Assembly: GCA_018334995.1 (NCBI GenBank)
Contig: JAGXKW010000018.1
Span: 1-52,253 of the forward strand
Direction: 5' to 3'
DNA from: Wenzhouxiangellaceae bacterium
GTDB taxonomy: Bacteria > Pseudomonadota > Gammaproteobacteria > Xanthomonadales > Wenzhouxiangellaceae
DNA: 52,253 nt
Shown here: piece by piece, positions 8,835 to 15,180 of the stretch
Layout of the letters: the number at the start of each line of letters is the position of its first letter
How positions within the stretch are numbered: the stretch's first letter is position 1
Notes under the pieces: model-generated
Seen by the model: only the letters and a program-made list of their open reading frames with translations
The model's database searches: none
Told to the model about the DNA's origin: nothing
Position numbers and translations under genes: made by a program

Positions 8835-8928
8835 ACACGAAGCGCACGAAGGAGGCACGAAGCTCACGAAGAAGGTCTTCCGATCTTGAAACTTCGTGCT
8901 CTTCGTGCCTTCTTCTTGTCCTTCGTGT
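8835..8928. repeat. inverted array of CACGAAG/CTTCGTG units (large hairpin)
   Basis: Two 37-nt arms (8835-8871 and 8892-8928) are complementary at 31 of 37 positions around a 20-nt loop. Each arm is an irregular tandem array of the unit CACGAAG (or CTTCGTG) spaced 9-11 nt apart. It fills the 359-bp gap 8595-8953 between two genes together with the palindrome at 8629; I see no gene there. Related single arms occur at 14177-14215 and about 30232-30272. There is no T tract after the hairpin, so it is not a simple terminator. Confidence 0.75.
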
Positions 8929-8953
8929 AACTCGCTGTTCGACGCGACGAAAG

Positions 8954-9691
8954 CTAAATCGTCATGCCCGGGGCAAACGCCAGCTGGCGCGAAATCTCGC
9001 GCGCCAGTTCCGGCGCATCCGCGCCCGGCTCGGCGATCAGGGCCAGGCTGCCCCGCTCGACGTTGAGGGCAACGGCTTGCATATCGCCGTCGAGCGGGAT
9101 TCTCGCCGGAGAAGACGGGACGCGGGTGCGCGGCATGTAGTACAGCGTCACCGGGCCGGACTCGGTGGCCAGCACGATGTGCGCACCCGCGCCGTCGGGC
9201 GTGGGACAGAACTTGGTCATGCGCACCCGTTCGAGCATTTCGGGCGCGAGCTGGACGCCGAACTCGGACAATACCTGCTGGACCTGGTTGGGATCGGGCT
9301 GCGTACGACCCGCCGACATGGCCAGCACCTGCGGCCCGTCATGCTGCCAGTGCCACGAGAGGTGCTCCTGCAGCTCACTCATGGAAGTCTTGCCGGGCAG
9401 CATGGTGAACGTGGTCACGGCCACGGCAAGCGCAAGCGCCGCCGCCAGCGCGGTCAGCTGCGGCCAGCGCGGCTTGCGCGAATCCTCTGCCAGTGACTGG
9501 CGCAGGATGATGCTGTCGGCAAGCCCGTGCGGCACGGGCACGTTCAGCGCCTGATGGAGCTTCGCCTCGAAACGGTCGGATTCCTCTGCCGCGCCGGCGA
9601 ACTCGCCGCCGGCCGCACGCGCGGCTCGCATCGCGTCGCTGCGGTCGGCGGGGTCGGTCATCAGGCGTCTCTTGAATTCAAGTAAGTTCAT
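8954..9691 (-). CDS. DUF3379 membrane protein, putative partner of the ECF sigma factor
   Basis: 245 residues: a cytoplasmic N-terminal part (1-75) with MNLLEFKRRLMTDP, one transmembrane helix (about residues 79-99), then a periplasmic domain. This matches the DUF3379 family, which is regularly encoded just after an ECF sigma factor and is believed to act as its membrane-bound antagonist. The gene overlaps the sigma-factor gene by 14 nt, supporting coupled synthesis. No zinc-binding His-Cys-Cys anti-sigma motif is visible, so the anti-sigma function rests on gene order and topology. Confidence 0.8.
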   Translation of the reverse strand: MNLLEFKRRLMTDPADRSDAMRAARAAGGEFAGAAEESDRFEAKLHQALNVPVPHGLADSIILRQSLAEDSRKPRWPQLTALAAALALAVAVTTFTMLPGKTSMSELQEHLSWHWQHDGPQVLAMSAGRTQPDPNQVQQVLSEFGVQLAPEMLERVRMTKFCPTPDGAGAHIVLATESGPVTLYYMPRTRVPSSPARIPLDGDMQAVALNVERGSLALIAEPGADAPELAREISRQLAFAPGMTI

Positions 9692-10202
9692 GGATATTTC
9701 CCTGGCGCGCCGGGGGCTGCAGTTTTTCCCTGAGCTTCTCGCGAGCCCGGAAGACCCGGGTCATCACCGCGCTCTCGGTCAGTTCGAGCTGGGTGGCGAT
9801 CTCGGCAATCGACAACCCCATCACGGCCTGCAGCACCAGCGGTTCGCTGTATTTGTCTTCCAGTTCCAGCATCGCCTTGCGCAACATGTCGCGCTCGGTA
9901 GTGTCTTCGGGCGTGAGTTCCGATTCCTCGGCCACCACCACGTTGTCGATGTCGGTGATGGGCGGCACCTTGCGCTCGAAGGTCCGTGCATACTCGCGCC
10001 TCAGGATGGTAATCAGCCAGCTCTTGGCCGCACCCGAATCCTTGAGACTGTCCAGCGCCTTCCATGCGCGCACGAACGTCTCCTGCACCAGGTCGTTGGC
10101 CAACGCGTGATCGCCGCACAGCCAGACGCCGAAACGGAACAGATCGTCGGCGTACTGGCGCGCCAGCGCGTCGAAGCGCCTTTTTCTTTCCGCATCATTC
10201 AT
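9678..10202 (-). CDS. ECF-type RNA polymerase sigma factor
   Basis: 174 residues. Region 2 is visible around residues 12-75 (YADDLFRFGVWLCGDHALANDLVQETFVRAWKAL is read in two halves, the DLVQETFVRAW part being the -10-recognition core). Region 4 is near the end (GLSIAEIATQLELTESAVMTRVFRARE, a helix-turn-helix for the -35). The lack of regions 1 and 3 is typical of extracytoplasmic-function sigma factors. The start is ATG 10202 (MNDAERKRR); the frame stays open to 10496 but that stretch has no homology-like content. The overlapping DUF3379 gene is probably its regulator. The stimulus is unknown. Confidence 0.9.
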   Translation of the reverse strand: MNDAERKRRFDALARQYADDLFRFGVWLCGDHALANDLVQETFVRAWKALDSLKDSGAAKSWLITILRREYARTFERKVPPITDIDNVVVAEESELTPEDTTERDMLRKAMLELEDKYSEPLVLQAVMGLSIAEIATQLELTESAVMTRVFRAREKLREKLQPPARQGNIHELT

Positions 10203-10469
10203 GACCGGAAATCCTGGTTTTTCATTGCACTGCCGTCCTGTTTCCGAAACCGCCCCGAGGCCGGCAGCAGACGACCGTGCGGACTGACCGTCTTGTCGCC
10301 GGCAACCCGAGCCCGCGCGTCCTGGATCCACCCGCGCGGGCGCCAGCAAGGCAACGCTGGAAGCGAAGATCGAAATAGTATCAGACCGCGGCCGGGCCGG
10401 CCTCCAATGCCGGCGGGCGGCGCCTGGCGCCAGTGATCGATGTCGGCAAAAAGCATGACGACCGGCACC
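10203..10469. other. divergent spacer without a recognisable gene
   Basis: This stretch separates the sigma-factor gene (minus) from the pcm-like gene (plus). TACTAT at 10375-10380 (read on minus) could be a -10 box for the sigma gene but I see no matching -35. Nothing else is recognised. Frames that read through it are continuations of the flanking genes. Confidence 0.5.
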
Positions 10470-10497
10470 TTTGCAGTCACGGCATCGCCGGTACAAT
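10470..10497 (+). promoter_or_regulatory. candidate sigma70 promoter of pcm-tolC
   Basis: TACAAT at 10492-10497 is a 5/6 match to the -10 consensus. TTTGCA at 10470-10475 (spacer 16) or TTGCAG at 10471-10476 (spacer 15) would be the -35. Transcription would start near 10504, about 30 nt before the GTG start at 10536. Sequence match only. Confidence 0.45.
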
Positions 10498-10535
10498 GGG
10501 TATTATCAGTGGATAACCGTGATCGGAGCATTCTC

Positions 10536-11189
10536 GTGAATCTCGAACAAGCCAGATCCAACATGATCGATCACCAGATCCGCAGCTGGGAAGTCCTGGA
10601 CGGGCGCGTGCTGGATGTCTTGCGCGAAGTCCCGCGCGAGGAATTCGTGCCGACCCGCCACCGCAAGCTGGCGTTTTCGGACCTCCGTATTCCGCTCGGG
10701 CACGATCAGGTCATGATGAAACCGGTCGAGCAGGGCCGCCTCCTCCAGGGCCTGGCGCTTGCCGGACAGGAGAAGGTCCTCGAAGTCGGCACCGGCTCCG
10801 GATTCCTCACCGCCTGCCTTGCCCGCCTGGCCAGTCACGTGACGAGCATCGAGATCATCGAATCGATCGCGGAAAAGGCACACGCCGCGCTCGCTTCGGA
10901 GGGCGTGGAAGGCCTCGACCTGAAGATCGGCGACGCCCTGGCTGCGGGATTCGGAGACGGCCAGTTCGACGTCGTGGTCATCACCGCGTCGGTGGCCAGC
11001 ATTCCGGACCCGGTCGTGCGCTGGCTGCGTCCGGGCGGGCGGCTGTTCATCGTGCGCGGCCAGTCGCCGGCCATGGAGGCGCTGGTCGTCACCCGGACCG
11101 AATCGGGCAGGCTTTCCGAGGACAGCCTGTTCGAGACCGACCTGCCGCGCCTGATCGGCGCCGAGGATCCGCCCGCGTTCAGATTCTGA
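10536..11189 (+). CDS. pcm: protein-L-isoaspartate O-methyltransferase-like protein
   Basis: 217 residues from GTG 10536, which has GGAG 8 nt upstream; the ATG at 10440 would lie before the promoter. The SAM-binding motif I is VLEVGTGSGF (81-90), preceded by the family's N-terminal segment (MIDHQIRSWEV...REEFVP). Pcm enzymes methylate isoaspartate in aged proteins in the cytosol. The substrate-recognition loop differs from the classical one: where E. coli Pcm has GQTISQPYM this protein has HDQVMMKPV. Members of this variant are found beside tolC, and may not be true isoaspartate repair enzymes. It is 63 nt upstream of tolC and likely co-transcribed with it. Confidence 0.85.
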   Translation: MNLEQARSNMIDHQIRSWEVLDGRVLDVLREVPREEFVPTRHRKLAFSDLRIPLGHDQVMMKPVEQGRLLQGLALAGQEKVLEVGTGSGFLTACLARLASHVTSIEIIESIAEKAHAALASEGVEGLDLKIGDALAAGFGDGQFDVVVITASVASIPDPVVRWLRPGGRLFIVRGQSPAMEALVVTRTESGRLSEDSLFETDLPRLIGAEDPPAFRF

Positions 11190-11252
11190 ACGAACCCGAC
11201 GGCATTCGCCGCCGAATCCGTGAAACACCAACCAGGACAGCCGGAACCATCA

Positions 11253-12608
11253 ATGCGAAAGATTCTTGCCACCGCGATCGTCGCGGCACTGAGCACTCCC
11301 GCCGCTGGCGTGGACCTGATGGGGGTCTACGAACTGGCGTCGACCAACGACCCCGAGATCCGAGCCGCCGAACGGCGGCTGGACGCCTCGGAAATCGAGA
11401 CCAAGCTGGCGCGCGCCAATTTCCTGCCGCAGATCGACGCGACGCTGCAGCGCACCCCGATCGGCAGCAGCCAGCCCAAGGTCAACGCCGTGGAGCTCGA
11501 CGAAAACGACGTCGATTCGGAAAACTACCGGCTCGACCTGACCCAGAGCCTGTACGACCACAGCAACTTCGTGGAAATGGAACGGGCCCGGCTGGTCGTC
11601 GCACGGGCCGACGCGCAGTTCAACGTCGCCTGGCAGGATTTCCTCCAGCGCACCGCCCAGCGCTATTTCGATCTGCTCAACGCGATCGACGCGCTGCGCT
11701 TTGCCGAAGCCGAGGAAAAGGCGCTCCAGCGCCAGTACGAGCAAGCCGAGCAGCGCTTCGAAGTAGGCCTTTCGGCGGTTACGGATTTCCTCGAAGCCCA
11801 GGCCAGCCGGGATGCCGCAAGGGCACGCACGATCGTGTCCGAGAATAACCTGGAAGACGCCCGGGAGGGCATTCGCGAACTCACCGGCACGATGTTCGAA
11901 TCGTTCAAGCCGCTGACCGAGGACCTGCCCCTGGACCCGCCGAATCCGGTCGACGCCAGCGAATGGGTCGATACCGCGCTGCAGACGAATCCCGACCTGA
12001 CCGTCGCGCGCGATGCGGTTTCGCTCGCCGATACCGACATCCGGCTTGCACGTGCCGGTCATTACCCGACGCTGGAACTCGCGGCCAACTACAACCGCAG
12101 CCTGAACAACGAATTCCCGCTGCGCGCCGACGATCAGACCCAGATCGCCACCACCACGCTTCAGAACGACCGATGGGCGGCGACGGTCCGGCTCAACGTG
12201 CCGATCTTCTCCGGCCTTGCCGTGAAGTCCCAGACCCAGCGCGCGCGCATCAACCGCAGCGTGGCCAACGAGGAACTGGACCTCAACCAGCGCCAGGTCG
12301 TGCGCCAGACCGAAAACGCGTTCCGCGCCGTGATGGCCGGCATTCGCCAGGTCGAGGCGTTCCAGCAGGCGCTGGTCTCGGCCGACAGCGCACTCGAAGC
12401 CACCAACGCCGGCTTCGAAGTCGGTACCCGGACCATCGTCGACGTGCTGCTGGCCGAACAGCGCTTCTTCCAGGCCCAGCGCGACTATTCCCAGGCGCGC
12501 CACCAGCTGATTCTCGATCGCCTCGGCCTCAGGCGCGCCGCCGGCACGATTACACCGCAAGACCTGGAGCGGGCCAACGAATTGCTCGAGGGACCGGAGC
12601 GGGGATAG
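11253..12608 (+). CDS. tolC: TolC-family outer-membrane efflux channel
   Basis: 451 residues. A signal peptide (MRKILATAIVAAL...AAG) is followed by two internally related halves rich in long helices (DLMGVYELASTNDPEIRAAERR, and in the second half TNPDLTVARDAVSLA), as in TolC. In the folded trimer each protomer gives four strands to the outer-membrane barrel and helices to the periplasmic tunnel through which drugs and type I-secreted proteins leave. The length suits the proteobacterial TolC subfamily. The start at 11253 is chosen for the signal peptide over an upstream GTG. It is convergent with waaA (28 nt). Confidence 0.92.
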   Translation: MRKILATAIVAALSTPAAGVDLMGVYELASTNDPEIRAAERRLDASEIETKLARANFLPQIDATLQRTPIGSSQPKVNAVELDENDVDSENYRLDLTQSLYDHSNFVEMERARLVVARADAQFNVAWQDFLQRTAQRYFDLLNAIDALRFAEAEEKALQRQYEQAEQRFEVGLSAVTDFLEAQASRDAARARTIVSENNLEDAREGIRELTGTMFESFKPLTEDLPLDPPNPVDASEWVDTALQTNPDLTVARDAVSLADTDIRLARAGHYPTLELAANYNRSLNNEFPLRADDQTQIATTTLQNDRWAATVRLNVPIFSGLAVKSQTQRARINRSVANEELDLNQRQVVRQTENAFRAVMAGIRQVEAFQQALVSADSALEATNAGFEVGTRTIVDVLLAEQRFFQAQRDYSQARHQLILDRLGLRRAAGTITPQDLERANELLEGPERG

Positions 12609-12628
12609 GGATCGGCCGGACAACCCCG

Positions 12629-12664
12629 TTGGCTGGTCAGCTGGTTGGCCGGTTGGCTGGTTGG
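12629..12664. repeat. degenerate GGTTGGC/GGCTGGTT tandem repeat over the waaA stop codon
   Basis: About four imperfect copies of TTGGCTGG-like units run across the waaA stop (12637-12639) and its last codons in the narrow gap between tolC and waaA. Slippage here would change the WaaA tail. Confidence 0.55.
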
Positions 12665-13941
12665 CGGAGCCAGGGGTGCAGGCCTTCAAGGGTTCGATGC
12701 AGCGCGCCGCGTTGGGATGTGGCGAAGGCGCTGGCATTGGCCGTCAGATGCCGGGCGTATTCCGGATTGTCGAAAATCTTCTTCAGCGCTTGTGCCAACG
12801 CGGCTCCCGAATCCACCCGCACCAAGCCGTCCGCCGCCTCCAGCCCTTGCGCTGCGGCTTGCTGATCCGCAGTGTGGATACCGGTCAGGATCGGCTTGCC
12901 GGCCAGCGCGGGTTCGAGCAGATTGTGCCCGCCGATGCCGGCGACCAGGCTGCCGCCGACGAAGCAGGCGTCGCCGAGTTGGTATAACCCGTTCAGCACG
13001 CCCATGCGGTCGACCACGACTGCCTGCACGGTCCCGTTCGCATTCGGATCCGCCATCCAGTCATCGACCATGCGGCTCCTCAGGCCCGCCTTTGCAAGCG
13101 CCGCAAGCGCTTCCGGCCCACGCTCCGGGTGTCGCGGCACCACGATCAACAGCGTGTCGGCATGGCGCCGCAGCAATTCTCGATGGGCCTGGCCGATCAG
13201 GCCCTCCTCGCGCGAGTGAGTACTTCCGGCCACCCAGGCCGGTCGACCGGACCACAGCCGCTGCCATTCAAGAAGTTCGCCCGTCGGGGCGCTCGGCATA
13301 TCGACGTCGAATTTCAGGTTGCCGGTCACGGCGATTCTCGCGCCGTCCACGCCCAGCGCTTCGAACCGCGCGCGATCGCGCTGGTCCTGGCACAGCACCG
13401 GCTCGATCGCCGACAGCGCATCTCGAAACAACCCGGAAAACCGGAGGTAGCGCTCGAACGCCCGCGCCGAGATCCTGGCGTTGACCATGGCCACCGGTAT
13501 CGAACGCCGGCGGCACTGGTCCAGCGTGATCGGCCAGATCTCGGTCTCGACCAGCAGCAGCGCACGCGGCCGGGTATGATCCAGCCAGCGCGCCACGCTG
13601 CCGACCGTATCCAGCGGCGCGAACAGGTGACGCACTGCATTGGCGCCGGCGAAGCGTCGGCGCGCTTGCTCGGCCGCGGTATGGGTGAGCGTGGTCAGAA
13701 CGACGCGTCGCCGGCGGTCGCCGGTCAGCGCGCGCACCAGCGGTTCGGCGGCGTTGAGTTCGCCGACCGAGGCGGCGTGAATCCAGAGCTCGCCGCCGGC
13801 GTCAGGCACATGCCCGCGGCGCTCGGGCTGGCGCGCGCGCAGGGCAGGATAGCCGGAGGCGGCTGCTTTCAGGCGGCGGGCGGCAAACGGCGCAAGCGCG
13901 CCGGTCGCGAGACGGTAAACTCGAAGCCACGTTGAAGCCAT
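12637..13941 (-). CDS. waaA: 3-deoxy-D-manno-octulosonic acid (Kdo) transferase
   Basis: 434 residues from ATG 13941. WaaA joins Kdo from CMP-Kdo to lipid IVA at the inner face of the inner membrane, the first step of LPS core assembly. The N-terminal membrane anchor (about residues 1-25) is followed by IHAASVGELNAAEPL with the conserved base Glu, then LLLVETEIWP, the GT-B linker region, and C-terminal FVGGSLVAGIGGHNLLEPA typical of Kdo transferases. Length equals the usual 420-435. The last codons lie within a degenerate tandem repeat (12629-12664), so the C-terminus reads Gln-Pro-Ala-Asn-Arg-Pro-Thr-Ser. lpxL, the next LPS gene, is divergent from it. Confidence 0.92.
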   Translation of the reverse strand: MASTWLRVYRLATGALAPFAARRLKAAASGYPALRARQPERRGHVPDAGGELWIHAASVGELNAAEPLVRALTGDRRRRVVLTTLTHTAAEQARRRFAGANAVRHLFAPLDTVGSVARWLDHTRPRALLLVETEIWPITLDQCRRRSIPVAMVNARISARAFERYLRFSGLFRDALSAIEPVLCQDQRDRARFEALGVDGARIAVTGNLKFDVDMPSAPTGELLEWQRLWSGRPAWVAGSTHSREEGLIGQAHRELLRRHADTLLIVVPRHPERGPEALAALAKAGLRSRMVDDWMADPNANGTVQAVVVDRMGVLNGLYQLGDACFVGGSLVAGIGGHNLLEPALAGKPILTGIHTADQQAAAQGLEAADGLVRVDSGAALAQALKKIFDNPEYARHLTANASAFATSQRGALHRTLEGLHPWLRQPANRPTS

Positions 13942-14020
13942 CGCTTGCAAGCATATACGACCGGCAGCGCGAAACGGATCAAAAGCGATACACGAAGGAT
14001 TCAAAAATAGACAGCAAAGC

Positions 14021-14128
14021 GTAGGGTGGGTTGAGCCGCAGGCGGAACGCACCGATCGGCGTTCCGACAACCGCTGCGATGCCTTCGTTGTCCGTTCGGT
14101 GCGTGTTCGCTTCGCTCGACGCACCCTG
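14021..14128. repeat. palindromic AGGGTG...ACGCACC element
   Basis: The left arm (14022-14057) and right arm (14094-14128) are imperfect inverted copies; both outer ends read AGGGTG...GAGC and both inner ends ACGCACCGA. The core also pairs (GACAAC with GTTGTC). The element fills the 298-bp gap before lpxL together with the array at 14177. A half copy of the same type lies at 39514-39546. I know similar elements to be scattered in many unrelated bacterial genomes, but their origin is not given by this sequence. Confidence 0.7.
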
Positions 14129-14176
14129 CCCGGGATTCGATGGCTGAAGTAGATCCTTAATCAGGAAGGGTTTCAG

Positions 14177-14215
14177 CTTCGTGCTCTTCGTGCCCTTTTC
14201 GTGTTCTTCATGTCC
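14177..14215. repeat. single-arm CTTCGTG array
   Basis: Four consecutive copies of CTTCGTG-like units (third TTTCGTG, fourth CTTCATG) at 9-11 nt spacing, ending about 25 nt before the lpxL start. Same unit as the hairpin at 8835-8928 but without the opposite arm. Confidence 0.65.
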
Positions 14216-14239
14216 CGCTTTTTCAAGAGAAATATCCAA

Positions 14240-15130
14240 ATGGGCCGATTCAAGCCAACCTTGACCCGCGCTGCGCTGGCACCGCTGAAATGGATCGGCC
14301 GAATGCCGCTGGCCCGGGTCCAGCGGGCGACCGGCTGGGTGGGTTGGCCGCTGCATCTTCTGATGCGGCGGCGCGCGCGCATCGTCCGGCGCAATCTCGA
14401 GCTGTGCTACCCGGACCAGGCGCCGGCGCAGCGGCGAAAGCTCGAGCGCGCGCATTTTCGCGACCTGGGCGAATCCATCGGGGAAATCGCGGTGGCCTGG
14501 CACCACCCTGGAAGACTGGACGAAACCTTCGGCGAAGTCACCGGGCTGGCGCACCTGGAAGCCGCGCGCGCCGACGGACGTGGCGTGATGCTGCTGACCG
14601 GTCACTTCACATGCCTGGAGCTCGGCGCCCGGCTGTTCGGCGAACGGATCAAGGCCAGGGCCATCTACCGGCCTTTGCGCAATCCCGTGCTCGAGCAACA
14701 GCAGACCCGCGGCCGCGCGCGCTACGCCGAGGCCATGATTCCCCGCAAAAACCTGCGTGCCATGGTCCGCCACCTGCGCGCCGGCGGCGTGCTCTGGTAT
14801 GCCCCGGACCAGGACATGGGCCCCGACAAGAGCGAGTTCGCGCCGTTTTTCTCGATTCCCACCGCGACGGCCACCGGCATGCTGGAACTGGCGCGCCTGG
14901 GACGGGCGGCGGTGGTGCCGATGATCCCGCGCAAGGATGCCGAAACCGGTCGCATCACGGTCGTGCTGGAACCTGCGCTGGACGCCTTTCCCTCGGGCGA
15001 CGACCGCGCCGACCTGGCCCGCTTCAATTCAATCCTGGAGCGCCACGTGCGCGCGGTCCCTGCAACGTACTGGTGGCTGCACCGCCGATTCAAGACCCGC
15101 CCCGAAGGCCAGCCCGACCCCTATCGCTGA
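14240..15130 (+). CDS. lpxL: lipid A biosynthesis acyltransferase (LpxL/HtrB family)
   Basis: 296 residues from ATG 14240, with AAGAGA 9 nt upstream. The acyltransferase motif is LLTGHFTCLELGAR, giving the catalytic His122-x4-Glu127. RRARIVRRNLELCYPD is the family's N-terminal block, and YAPDQDMG plus the C-terminal YWWLHRRFKTRPEG are characteristic. The enzyme adds a secondary acyl chain (laurate or similar) to Kdo2-lipid IVA on the inner membrane. It stands alone on plus, beside waaA whose product makes its substrate. The ATG at 14201 would start inside the repeat array and was rejected. Confidence 0.9.
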   Translation: MGRFKPTLTRAALAPLKWIGRMPLARVQRATGWVGWPLHLLMRRRARIVRRNLELCYPDQAPAQRRKLERAHFRDLGESIGEIAVAWHHPGRLDETFGEVTGLAHLEAARADGRGVMLLTGHFTCLELGARLFGERIKARAIYRPLRNPVLEQQQTRGRARYAEAMIPRKNLRAMVRHLRAGGVLWYAPDQDMGPDKSEFAPFFSIPTATATGMLELARLGRAAVVPMIPRKDAETGRITVVLEPALDAFPSGDDRADLARFNSILERHVRAVPATYWWLHRRFKTRPEGQPDPYR

Positions 15131-15180
15131 TTCGGTCTCGCAGCGCTTCCGATGCGCGAGCAGGGAAAGCGGCTTCCGGG

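Noticed and set aside
8835..8928. CRISPR-like array
   Set aside because: Units are 7 nt with 2-4 nt spacers and are arranged as an inverted pair; no spacer-repeat structure and no cas genes.
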